Assembly (NCBI GenBank): GCA_028564675.1
Contig: JAOVVO010000196.1
Coordinates: 54,101-118,100, forward strand
Origin: Onchocerca lupi
Taxonomy: Eukaryota > Nematoda > Chromadorea > Rhabditida > Onchocercidae
Direction: 5' to 3'
Length of the DNA: 64,000 nucleotides
Positions 37,901-49,279 of this stretch are shown here, piece by piece; within the stretch, counting starts at the first letter, position 1; each line of letters opens with the position of its first letter. Below the pieces are notes generated by a model. The model saw nothing but the letters and a program-made list of their open reading frames with translations, was not told the DNA's origin and did not search any database. The position numbers were made by a program, and so were the translations under genes.

Positions 37901-40900
37901 AATCTTACCTATGTTGAAAATCAACAACGAATTGCTGATGTCAATGAAATGAAAAAAATTACTGAAGGTAAATATTAAGTTGGTTTGTTTCATCAACATC
38001 ATTTTTAAGGCATTTGCCACATACCAGTATCATTTATTCCAACCACAGCGAAATTTTGGGTAGGTTGTTTGCTTGTAATGATGAAAATTGTATTTGCTTG
38101 AAGTTAGAACTACTTCAAGCAAATACAGTTTCGAAATCTAAAAAATCATAATGCGGTCCAAATATCTACAATGAGTTTTATTTTTAAATTTCAGTATGAA
38201 ATTATCAAAAAGACAAACGTCGCAGAATCATCAACAGCAGCGTTAATAATTGATAGTTCGTCTTCATGAATATCTGCATTCAGCTTACTTCTTACGTCTT
38301 TATCGATTTTCTCCACTAATTCTCCTCTCGATGATATCGTTTTCGAATACTAAAACTATCAACTTCAGAATATAGGAAAACAAATTTTGGATTAGAAATT
38401 CTTGCAATTTTCCCAAACCAGAAAGTCGAAAAAAAAATTGAAATCACGGCATCATCTAACTAATATTTCAAGTGAGTCAAGAAAAGACATTGCCGCATGC
38501 CGACTGAAACCAGGCAATTCGAACCTCGGGTGAATTGAACGGTATGATTTCTCGACAGGATAAAAAATCCAAGTATGGTAATATATCATGTGAAGTCACG
38601 CCATTACTAAAAAAATACTGAATGACGGATAGTCCTAGTGACTAAACTAATTTAGATTTAAGATTTAAGAGACTTGGTTTATCTGATCTTTTTGAAAAAA
38701 ACTGTTCGATACTGATGACTGGAAATCAAAACATTAATGACTGGAAGTGAAACAGAAAAAAATCATCATAGGAAAAGGAAAAAAAAGTCCAGAATTGGAT
38801 CGAAATTAAAAATAATATTTTAAATTAAAAGTGAAGTAGCTGCCGAAAGATATTTTGCTTAACAACAAACCTTTCTCCATTCAGACCTATATTCATTGCT
38901 TGGAAACGCTCTTGCCATATGGAACAATCTCACAGTGTCACCCTCTTCGAAATTAACATTTTCCGAAAAATCTATCACTTTCAGCTGTCCTCTTGTGGGT
39001 GACACTTGCAACCGATGCACACTACGTCGAACATCATGCATATCATCTTTATTTGTCACTATACATTCATAGTCACCAGAATCAGCCTCATGCAAATCTC
39101 CAATAAATAACAGTTTCCTGATACCATCTCTAATTTTCACGTAGCGATTTGAAACGACATGACCCTAAAAATATATCATTTCTTTAAGAAACCAAAATTC
39201 ACAATTTTAGTTGACTGTTATAACAGTGAAATATTTATGAAGAATGAACTGGTGCTGAAGAAATGAACTTATAAGAAAAATAGAAATTGAAATCTTAAAT
39301 TCTTCCCTTTTCTTTTCATTATAACGTCATAAAGCCTCAATTTAAAGAAAGAATGCAGTAATGTAATACAACAGACTTTTAGTAATAAACTAATGCTCGT
39401 CCTTCACTTTCACTGACAAACCAACAATAGTCTAGTCTTGCTAACAGCCACAAACAAATTTAATTCTTAAGATTCCACTATACAAAACTGGCTGGTAAAA
39501 ATGACCTTCCATACATCTATGTAAAAAAGATATTAAGTAAGCATATACTTAAAACTCTTATAACTAGGAATTTTTGATTACTAGAACATATATAAGTAGT
39601 GCAGAATATAGTGTCGTCAAATCAGACAGGAAATATCACAATGATATCAATGAGTGTAGAAATGGTCATTCAGCTTTCCATGATCACAAGGAATTTTGAA
39701 ATCTAAAGAAAGATTCGTACTTTCAAAAATTTTGATCTTCATTATAAACTTCAGCACATATTAATGATTTGAAAGAACAACATACCGTTCCGTCTTCACA
39801 TTGAGGACATTTCCAGGTGAGTACATATCTAAATCCATCTCTTGTATGAAAGGTGCAGTTCATTTCCAATTTCTGTCTAAGATAAGGCCACACACTTGAT
39901 ATTTCAATCACTGGCGAATCTTCCATCTCTTGATCATTTTTTATCGGCACTATTACCATTTCCGAAACATGGCCCAAATATTCGCAACGAACCGGTATCT
40001 CCGTACGATCATTGAGAAGCCTTCGATCCACAACGAATCCAATTCTTAAAAAATTGTCGGGATGCACTACAATATGCCCAGCATAATGTGCGGCAAACAT
40101 GATCTTGATAATTCGTTATAATGAGGAGAAAACAAAAATGTCGTTAAGAAATTAATTCTCTAAATGACGAAATTCTTGCAGTTCAGCACGTTTTAGAATG
40201 GATGAACCTTGGATCAAATTGAATTCCTGTGGTCTGCTTTACATGATTAATGAACAGCTCCACACCGCTTTCAATGAATTTATCTGTTCTGCACGGTAAG
40301 ACCACATTAAGTCCTCGGAGTGTTTTGGAAATAATTAGCGGACCAGAATTCAAGAAGGATCCTGTTCTAACTGACTTTTCACCTGAACTGTGCCATTTTG
40401 ATAAATTTTCATTGTGATTTTAAATATTATTCATGTACGATGCATTATATTTTTTTTTATTTGGTACAAAATGGCCAACACAAACTATTTTTTAAAAAAA
40501 CCGAAAAATTCCGTGAAAATTTCCAATTGAAAAAACTGACTTTTATCGTTGGATACATATACATATATGGAAGAACTGAATCCGGAATGCTCTGCGACAC
40601 ACACATATTCACCTGTATCTGATCTTTTCAGTGGCTCTATTCGTAAACTCCGAAATCCGATATCAAAACCGCTCTCTGTGACTCTGCTTGTTCGCTATAA
40701 ATGAAACTGTTTGGAATAATGAAATCAATTTTTTCATGTAAAATACTGCGTATGAAAATTTGTATCATTCGATATTAAACGCTTCATAATTCTTCACCAA
40801 ACTAATACAAAAACAAGATTTTAGAGCCTAAATGCACATTTCTCTATGATAAAATTGGACCACTTTCAAAAGAATTGAGAAAATCTTGCTTATTTTTCCA

Positions 40901-41574
40901 CATCAGTTGCAGTGCGCGTTATCCGCTTGTTCCAGACAACTAGCAACGTATCCCACTCATCAAAGCTTACTTCCATCTTTCAGTCGTGATAACGATAATC
41001 TTGTGATTTTCTTGCTAATGTAACATATTTTCTTGCTTATATTCTAGACCCCAACTTTTGCTAGTAGTTTTATTATTTGCTAGAACTTTCAAATTTACAC
41101 AATTATAACATCACCCAATACATTTAAAAGTTTTTTTTTTTTTTTTGCACTATTGATGAATAATGATAATTAGAAAATTTACGACATGCAATTATAGGCT
41201 CAATCACTGAAGGGATTGCGTTACGAAATTCGCAGTAAATTATGACGAGCGACTCCTGTACAACAGCGATTTTGTCAATTCAACATTTGTGGAGAACAGA
41301 CTGAACATTGTTTTTCTGTGTAGATAAAAAAATAAACCTCGTCAGGATCGAAGTCAATGTAGAGAGTGTTATTAGGTAATATCCATTTAACGGATTCCAT
41401 TGTTGAACAGTTCAATTCTAGTGCTTCGCCAGTCTTCCTCTCAATATATTGCTGACCCTTGTATTCTCGGAAGTCGATGTTTCCGATGATAACAGGTGCA
41501 TAAGGTGATGCATCAGAAGTAATGAAGCATAAAATAATGAACAAATGTGCTACAAACGGATGGAATAAATGCAT
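31942..41574 (-). CDS. VEGF-receptor-related (VER class) receptor tyrosine kinase
   Basis: 1,211 aa in 19 exons: 41574-41338, 40694-40563, 40374-40243, 40103-39786, 39164-38871, 38349-38219, 37712-37503, 37407-37275, 36713-36562, 36197-36017, 35620-35351, 35254-34958, 34572-34340, 34230-34059, 33858-33727, 33658-33473, 33377-33232, 33021-32916, 32115-31942. All phases agree. A signal peptide (VAHLFIILCFITSDA), seven Ig-like domains (for example SDTGEYVCVAEH, DSGDYECIVTN, QSGDYHCIAKS, KAIYTCVAKN), a membrane helix at about 744-766, then a kinase: GGGHFG loop 832-837, VAIK with K864, an insert of about 60 residues, HRDIAARN 1011-1018, DFG 1031-1033, PLKWMALES, SDVWSYGILLWE. The fourth Ig domain lacks the Cys pair, as in VEGFRs. 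Seven Ig domains plus split kinase fits VEGFR/VER better than FGFR (three) or PDGFR (five). Ligand unknown from sequence. The intron after 35351 has a GC donor; the 40243/40103 junction was chosen on phase. Confidence 0.92.
32188..32225. promoter_or_regulatory. cluster of three AP-1-like heptamers in the last VER intron
   Basis: TGACTCA at 32188-32194, TGAGTCA at 32205-32211 and TGACTCA at 32219-32225, spaced 10 and 7 bases apart. These are exact bZIP (AP-1) consensus sites. Location in the last intron makes a regulatory role uncertain. Confidence 0.3.
38089..38127. repeat. 16-bp perfect inverted repeat with 7-base loop in a VER intron
   Basis: Arms 38089-38104 and 38112-38127 are exact reverse complements. 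The hairpin lies in the intron between exons 38349-38219 and 37712-37503. Confidence 0.8.
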
Positions 41575-42130
41575 CGGCCGCCGCCGACAAGAAGTACGGC
41601 AATAGAATGATGGTAGTGGTGAGTAAGCAGGTGAAATGTAACGGGGCTCCTTTGTGGAGAAAATGGTAGGTGGGGTAGCACATAATGACCTCGGGCACAC
41701 ATGGCTGTCTGTTCCAAAACGAAAAACTTTTGCATTGCTGCACTGCACTTCCTTCATTCTCACTGCAAAACTTCGCTTTATCATCTTCAACCTATAGCCA
41801 ATGTCCGCTTCTGTATCACCGTAGAAAGCAGCCAGAAGTCGTGGAATGTGATGAGTGAAAGAAAATGTCGATGAGTCATCGTGACTGTTCTTTTGAGCGC
41901 AATGAGTCAGACTGTTGACATTTGCGAGCAACTGCACAAATCATTTCGGTTACGAAGACATCAACAATTCCAGCATGTATCAGTGTCACTGTGAGCGCTC
42001 TGGTGCTTCTGCGTTAAACATATGCATATGTCGGCCCTTGGCGACAACAGCAATAGATAAAATTTGATACCACTTATCAGTGAGTTATCAAACTTTGTCA
42101 ACACCACTCTCTTCCCATCCAACTATTATT

Positions 42131-42655
42131 ATGTCCTGCCACTTGCCACCTGTCACTGCGCTTGTCACTGCCACACCAAGCGATTATTCTGCAAATCGTC
42201 TCAAAACTATTGATATTTTTAATATATTTAGCGCTACAGGTATACAAACCGAGGAACAGACAAATCTGCATATACACAGGCATACACTTGCATGCCCTCC
42301 AATATAATTGAGGTATATTCGAAAATGACATTACATGGATGTTATTCTCACAATCTCTTTAACTTCAACTTCTTACCTGTATTGTATTGCTTTGATAAGT
42401 TACTTTTGATGGAGAAAATCGGCGTACATCTATTGACGATTTACTGTAAAGTTGGAAGACTTCGAGGAACTAGTGGACGATATGCTTGACATTATCACAG
42501 TCTCATACAAGGATACCATGTTAAAACATCATTCATTTTAGGAGATCAATTATCTCGAGAAAAATTTATCATCAGACAATCATTTGCTAAGAAATGTACG
42601 ATTCCGTGAAATCTCTCGCAATCAACTGTCTCCTTCTCCTGAAAAGTTCAAATGA
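42131..42655 (+). CDS. possible small unrecognised gene, divergent from VER
   Basis: Three blocks chain in phase: 42131-42239 (ATG to a good donor, ACAG/GTATAC), 42459-42499 (DFEELVDDMLDIIT) and 42542-42655 (EINYLEKNLSSDNHLLRN... ending in TGA), giving 87 aa. The third block follows a good acceptor (TTCATTTTAG) and reads like coding sequence; the second has weak splice sites and a 42-base downstream intron. The middle of the product looks helical and acidic. I do not recognise it. It would start about 560 bases from the VER start codon on the opposite strand. It may be chance. Confidence 0.33.
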
Positions 42656-42804
42656 TTATTAGCTAGCTAATGTTTTCCCATTTTTTACTAGGGAATTCAA
42701 GTGCTGCACAAACTTTATTCACTTTTACTCTCGCAGAGGTTCCGAAATTAGAGAGAGATTCAAGTAGATCACAGTGCCAATCACTGTTATATCTTTGATT
42801 GTAG

Positions 42805-43041
42805 CTAATCCACTTATCGCCATTTTATAAAATTATTATCGTTGAATGCCATGGACCATGGCACGGTATTTTAGCACAGGCATATCAAAAGGAAGCATCT
42901 CTGGAAGCGACGCTATCTGGAAATCAAATTCTACAATTCTATCCCTCCGTTAATGATGAAGTAAAATCCAATCGCAGTGATAGTGCTATCACGATCGCGG
43001 ATCATTCTTCTGTTTCATATTTGAAACATATCCCCTGTTAG
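42805..43041 (+). CDS. open block after a splice acceptor, unrecognised
   Basis: 78 codons stay open from CTA directly after TTTGATTGTAG to a TAG at 43039-43041, with mixed amino-acid content (for example HGPWHGILAQAYQKEASLEA). No ATG begins it, so it would be a terminal exon. It is in phase with a possible donor at AGAAAT/GTACGA (42595) of the preceding block, which would make an alternative 3' end of that candidate gene. A 15-base palindrome, GCCATGGACCATGGC, lies inside it. Confidence 0.3.
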   Translation, partial: LIHLSPFYKIIIVECHGPWHGILAQAYQKEASLEATLSGNQILQFYPSVNDEVKSNRSDSAITIADHSSVSYLKHIPC

Positions 43042-43460
43042 AATCTGCGACTATTCGCATTCTCACGCTCGTGATGTTTTTCAAATGCATAACGAAATCT
43101 ATGAAGTTAATTTACATCGGGTCACTCTAATACATGAAACAAATGCACTGAATTGTTCGAATTCAGTCTGATCATTTCGTTTGTAAGCTAAATGCGTAAA
43201 ATAAGCAATGCCGAGGTTGTAATTCCAACTTATGCAGAAATTTTATCTAATTTTGACTCTTTGCAGCTTTGTTAATGAATAAATCTAGTCTCATAGTCTG
43301 TAAAATGCTTTGCAAAAAAAGAAGGAAAAATGGGGTCACTGAAAACAATGCACTGCCTAAGCCTGAGCATATATTTGCAATGATAACCAATTGGGGTCAA
43401 TAAGAGAAAGACATCTGTTCATTTGTCGGTTTGTCAGTCTGTCCATGCTCATCAGGAATC

Positions 43461-43470
43461 GTGTATATGT

Positions 43471-43502
<32 letters not shown>

Positions 43503-43560
43503 TTGTGTGTGTGTGTATATGTGTATGTGTGTTCATGTGTGTACATGCATGCATGTGTTG
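43461..43560. repeat. GT microsatellite
   Basis: About 100 bases of GT with interspersed AT/CAT units. The Cys/Val-rich and His/Thr-rich ORFs across it are repeat artefacts. The remaining bases from 41575 to 43865, apart from the two blocks above, show no gene. Confidence 0.9.
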
Positions 43561-43865
43561 TGTGATCAGAAAGGTCATCTGCTTCATTCTCTTCAGTCAC
43601 ATTCGGATGAATTTTTTCGAATTAGAATTACGACTGTTTCATTGTCAATGTTTCATGCTTGAATATGACATGTTAAGTTATGAGTCTATTTATCCAGGGC
43701 TTTCTGTAAATTAACTTTGACGAACTGTTAGTTATCTACAAACAAATTTTTGTTTGGTATAGATCAATAATAATTAAGTCATTTGGAAAGGAGAGAAATG
43801 CGATTAATGGCATGACTAAAAATTTTAATTTTTGAACGCAAAAGCATCGACTAGTTTCACTAATT

Positions 43866-44079
43866 TCAAGTGTAAAAAACACCTGGATCATCAGGATTGT
43901 TAATTTTCCAACGATGTAGTAATGCGATTACACGCTTATAGAGCAGTGCTTGCGAAAGGAGATCGTCGTTGTCCTCCTCGTCAAACCATTCTATCCGCAA
44001 TATGTCGGAGAAAATCTGTTGTATCGTATCGTCTACTAGCTCTTCCATTTCTGCCTTGCCATAGCTATATCCGCCATTG
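43866..44079 (-). CDS. unrecognised coding-like block, acidic, helical
   Basis: Reading on the minus strand gives HPLDFNGGYSYGKAEMEELV, then DDTIQQIFSDILRIEWFDEE and on through LLSQALLYKRVIALLHRW to a stop, with a possible donor at GATCCAG/GTGTTT. The composition (acidic, aromatic, periodic Leu/Ile) looks like real protein. It may be a 60-aa single-exon ORF from ATG 44048, which follows GGCAG closely, or the last exon of a longer gene with acceptor at AAAAG/CATCC. No partner exon found; no family recognised. Confidence 0.4.
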
Positions 44080-44100
44080 AAATCCAGTGGATGCTTTTTT

Positions 44101-45572
44101 TATATTTGCTGAATAACCAACTAGTGGAAATTATTTCGTCTGTTATAGATTTCATGGAAATCCATTTTCCTTTGATTTAATCTTCCTCAGCTGATCATCA
44201 CTACTTCGAACAAAGCCACCAACGGTGCCAAATTCTTATGAATAATTTCAATAGTCATATTGAAGAAAATTCAATAAATCTGTGCACAATCACCGGGTTT
44301 CTCATGTCAATTCACATGCATTTCAATGCAGTTATGTATTTTCCAAAAACGAATATTTAATAATTTGAATAAAAAAACATATAATGCATCAGGTTTATAG
44401 TAATGAAATCGACCAATTAATAAGCGCGAAACTCGGATTGATTGGCAGTTCCGCATATTGAACTTCTATACTGGTTCAAAGTCTCTTTTGCAGAGAGGAC
44501 AAAAAAGCATCTAGCATTATCATCCCATTTATTTCGTTTATGTCAAGTAATCCAAGCTTAATGACCAGCAGATATGGCCAGTTAAGCTGATTAAGGGATA
44601 TATTTTATCGGAAAAACCGAAATAATTTTTTTGGAATATAAATATGACAAAATAATCAAAAATCTTTGTATAAGCAAACTTTTGACCTTTACTATATTTA
44701 ACATATTGTAAAATTGTGTTGTGTTATGATAACATGGAGTGAACAGCTGCTATAGTTGACAAGTAGAAAATACGATCCTTTTGTATTGAAGTTAATATGT
44801 TGTAAATTAACTCTCATTGTGCTATAAGTTAACATGGTGTAAATTGTAGTAGGTTTCACATGTAATAAACAACTTCACTGTAAAGAGTTCTTATAAGAAA
44901 TTCATTCGTTCAATCCCTTGCCTTGATCGGTCAAGTCATTCAATCCTTTGCTCTGATCAGTCAGGGCATTCAATCCTTTGCGCTGATCGATATTCGACAA
45001 GCAACGCTTTCCAAACTTCATCAATTCCCAATACCAATAACCCAAAGATAACTTCCCTACTATCAAATACAAGTCCAAATTACCGGTTGTATTATTGATA
45101 TTTATCAATTTATTTTGTACCCGTAATTGCGGCAAATAAAATTCATCATGTCGAGAATCTCATTATACAACACAATCATCTATACCAAGTTCCGACCCCC
45201 AACGAAAAACCTTTGAAATTATTTTCACGACACATTTGGCATGTACATTGCTTCTTCAGCACCATCGTTCATAATATATCATTTTCCGCAAATATACTTT
45301 ACGAAATGAATCGAAGACTAATGACGCCAAAAGGCAATCATTTCTTTTTTATTCAATTCAATTCAAATTAGGTGCATTCAAGGATTCAGAAAACTTTATA
45401 CTAGAAGTACCATTTGTATTAAGTTGGTTTAACTGAAAATATTCATAGCAAAACACCATCGCATAATTTCGTTAATTTACTGGAATATGTATTCTTCCGT
45501 ACTCCTGGTTAATAGCGATATCATGTACAAATGCTGCTACCTTGAACCCTATCTTAACATTAAGGAGAATAA

Positions 45573-45607
<35 letters not shown>

Positions 45608-47476
45608 AAATCTTTTAAGTGAAAAATAGAATAAGAATTGGGATGCTAACTAAAAGAATAAACCGTTCAGAATCTAATCTGTTATTATCAACACTTCGAG
45701 TAAGAGATTAGATCACGAAATTAACGCAATCAAGTTTTGATTGGTTTATTTATCTGATTTTATTCACTAATTAAGTTCACATTAATTTAACGCGACTTCA
45801 TTTGGCACAAATTAATTATAAGCAGATTTGTAGAAAATCACCAACTTGTGAACTCCATTTTCCTCTTTATCTCTTCACCTCTCTCTTACGTCTCTTAGCT
45901 TCAGTTCTATTTCATAACACAACGCGACATCTTTATGTATTATGTGATTGGATGGATAGCAAGTACAGGATTTTTTGTAAGGTTGAAAAATATTCGCTAA
46001 ACTGACCGCAAAAGTAGTTGTTGACAGTGAAGATAGATAGAGAAATGTGATGAAATGATTGATTTAGCTTGCACGGATAACACTTCTGACACTTTGGTTT
46101 CATTTATCGTATTAAGATCAAACTTTTTTTTTTCCGTTCAATGGCTCTTGATGAAGTAATAAATGAAAATTCACTTGAACGATAATTCTAATGCGGGCAA
46201 GCAAGGATTAAAATATATAATTTTAACAATTAGATAGGTTATAGCAAATAGTTTTCAGATTATTTTTATCTATTTCATCATTTGAATCGAACCATAACTG
46301 ATAACATATTTAGGATTGGAATCAATCAAGCAGCAAAAGATTCTCATATATGATTTCTATATTCATCACCAGTCAGGTTGAAATTCGCAAGATTTTTAAA
46401 ATCTTATTAATATACCGTAAGTTTAAAGTAATTTATATTGTACTACTTAGAATTGTTTAGAACCACTTATCCTATTTATGAAGATAAAAAAGATGGTATG
46501 AATGTCCCCTGCCTCTCTCCAATTCTCCAACAATTTTTAATTAGCCAAAAATTGAACCCGTGGACTCGTCTTTGTTAGATGTCTTCCTTAATATTAAACC
46601 GTTCCACATTCTACCGCTGCTTAACAATTTCACGGGTGATGCCATGGAGAGAAATAATTCTAAATAAATCGCAAATTTTCTGGACTGCGGGATTATGGGG
46701 TGGTGACTATAATGATAAGTATTTAAGATAGAATGTTCATTAGTCACTAGAGGCCGATTTTAATGGAATTGCACTTGTTACTTTTATATATCTCTGTATT
46801 TCTTCCTGAAATCAATAACAATATAAGCTAGATTAATTCTATAGTTTATTTACTTATTATTGTTTCATTTTTAAGTGAGCAACAAATGTCATCATATTTT
46901 GTTACTTATCAGTAGCATCTTGTTTATCATTCTTTTTGAAACTGCTGTTATACATATGTTTTATCATAACTTCACATGAATAGAGTGCACATGTTTCTGT
47001 TTCTTTGTGTAAATTATATGGCCAGATGGCATCTTAAGCTGTCATCTTCTCCTTTTAGTCAGGCGCAAATCATATAGCTTCTTGTAATCTAATGTCTGGT
47101 ACAGAATTTGCAAGCTGATATGATTGATTTATATACGAGAGCAATCTATATGCAGATTATTTTTTGTTGCTATCTGAAATCTCTCCATACGGCACGTCAG
47201 CTACAGCTGGAAATCATGAATATAGCGAAGGCAGTTTAGCATTACTTTTAGCAGAATTCTTTGCTTTTCTTTTGCAGTGTTGGCTCTCTCGTTGCAACCA
47301 TTGTTCCTCACATATTACATTAGCATTTTCAAGTGTTTCTTAACCTGGTGGTTTGTTCATCTCCTGCCACTGCTACTTCAATCGCTTATCAAACTTTCAG
47401 TAGATGTGATACTTTTTCATTGTCAATTGTTGTATGTTATGTTTGTCGAAATGTTTTGCTTAACGTATTGTAGAGA
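44101..47476. other. intergenic region upstream of the two-helix membrane protein gene
   Basis: About 3.4 kb of AT-rich DNA. It holds a 30-bp tandem repeat (44908-44996) and a pure T run of about 27 bases at 45579-45605. No convincing gene seen on either strand. Confidence 0.5.
44908..44996. repeat. 30-bp tandem repeat, about three copies
   Basis: Units begin at 44908, 44938 and 44968 and share the core TTCAATCC(C/T)TTGC followed by CTGATC or TTGATC. The period is divisible by three, and on the minus strand it encodes a repeated KGLN(A/D)LTDQ motif in a 77-codon ORF (45135-44902), which has no other support. Confidence 0.8.
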
Positions 47477-49279
47477 ATGTGGCTGCCGCGACTGATGCGT
47501 GCAGCAAATGAAGAGCAAGAACATCGTGTTGCTATTGGGTGTAAGTTCATATTTATCGGTATAATGTATTCGTTTCTGCTTTCATTACACATTTGTTTTC
47601 AAGTAGACTGTATATAAGTTTATTTGCAAAGTTTTTTTTTCTTAAATATGAAGAAAAACTGCCCATCATCTCACCAGAATGTATATTCTGGATCGACATC
47701 TTTTTAATTTACTGCATTCCAATCAATTCCACCTGAGCAGATTATGTTGCATTATTTCAGTATCAAGTCATGCTGCACAGAATTTCTTCGGAACATTGGT
47801 GACTTGTGACTGTGGACATCTAGCATCATGTAGACGAACAGCGCCATTGGTTTGTTCTCGAAATGATACTCAAGCATTAAAACATCGATTCACTTTTGTT
47901 AAATGGTGTTGTATTGCATTTCTTCTACTCATCTTTACCCTCATCGGTATTATACAGTTTAATATATTCACATATAGTGGGACTTCTTTTAGTAATAGGT
48001 AGCGGTCTAGAAAGATCCTGCTGTTTGTATCTTATAGTTATTGTAAAAAAGCGATGGATTGATTCATTTGAATCAGTCAAGAGCAAAAGAATTTGATATA
48101 ATTCCCAATAGTCTCTATAAAAAAATTTTTTAATGGTTTTACCAATCTCCTCCTCAACAGGGTGCAAGTCAATAAAATTCTGCATTTGTTTTCGAATAAT
48201 GCTGTTAGAAAATGGAATAAATCATATTGTTAGATAAATTTTATTCATGACATCTGCAAATATGCTTTCGAACACATTCTGTAGAATTCAGAAAAAAAAA
48301 AAGTCATTTTAACTAGAGTTTACTGGATAAGGAACATAGTAATCATTTGCTTCGGATTTTATAATAATTGCAGCTTTCTCGGGGTTGTTAACTTCGACAT
48401 CTACCGAACTGACATCTAGCAGCTCATACCTCTTCCTGACAATCATTATTACCAGTTTACTGTTGTTTGGTGGTTTGTGTTGTCTGCGTGCGCGTACAAT
48501 CTGCAGGCATCGTGATGTTCGCCATGGTTCGTTGCATTGTCGTCGTGGCCATTATCAGTCACATTCCCTCCGACTTCCTGTTTCGCTTTTTACACATAAT
48601 GCTTATTCACAATCACACATTCATTCTTCTCCAAACTCCTTTCGTTTCTCCGAATCACCCTTGTGAGTTAGTGTTGAATTTCTCCAAATTACTTTTTTGA
48701 AAGTTGCTTTATCGGTAATCGGTTCGAAAAGTTTTGGTATATGTTGATGCTTCAAACTAGATGATCATAAGAAGCAAAATACTTATTTCAGAAATACTCG
48801 CTGCCAAACATAGTAACTGTTAAAATAAAAGACTTGTTCAAACTCATGTTAGATTGATAAGGCAAAGCAAAGTATATATATATATATATGTATAACATAT
48901 TTCTACTTTCCGGAAATCACTTCATATTTTCAGCTCTAATGCTTTTTTGGAATCGTGTACGGCTTCACTGCCAACGTATAACGAAGCAATTAAAGAACCT
49001 GTATTTGCACCACCAGCTTATTCAGCAATCATTACTCATTCTTCAACAACACCTGTTAATTCACTGAATGAGACTAGTACTCAAATTTCGAGCTCATCAG
49101 ATGGAAACGAAGGAATGGGGGAAAGCACCAGTAGTAATAGCAACAGTTTCAAACAAGAATTGTTGGTACAGTCACAGCCACATGTAGTTGAAACTATTGC
49201 TTCTGTGGAAGTTCATCATACGAATGAAACGGAGAATGAGGTTGTACAGAATAGAGAAGATAAATCTTCTGATGAATAG
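47477..49279 (+). CDS. two-helix membrane protein with LPxY and PPxY motifs, unknown family
   Basis: Exons 47477-47540, 47761-47946, 48374-48662, 48934-49279 join in perfect phase to 294 aa. The ATG lies four bases after TTGTAG, which fits a spliced-leader acceptor. The N-terminal segment is Cys-rich (TCDCGHLASCRR), followed by a helix near 67-87 (CCIAFLLLIFTLIAF), a short Ser/Thr loop, a second helix near 101-120 (LFLTIIITSLLLFGGLCC), an Arg/His-rich stretch, and an acidic Ser/Thr tail. LPTY at 192-195 and PPAY at 206-209 are of the type bound by WW domains of NEDD4-family ubiquitin ligases. It could be a ligase adaptor or a sorting cargo; that is inference. I do not recognise the family. 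Confidence 0.82.

Noticed and set aside
40180..40242. Extension of the second VER Ig exon (QTTGIQFDPR)
   Set aside because: Its donor gives a phase that cannot join the exon at 40103; the strong GTAAAG donor at 40242 does.
41575..41937. Upstream extension of the first VER exon
   Set aside because: The frame is open but Arg/Pro-rich and without a signal-peptide pattern; ATG 41574 is followed by a typical signal peptide.
43357..43714. Cys/Val-rich and His/Thr-rich ORFs on both strands
   Set aside because: Produced by the GT microsatellite.
45579..45605. Long T run as an RNA polymerase III terminator
   Set aside because: No tRNA or other Pol III gene is recognisable next to it.
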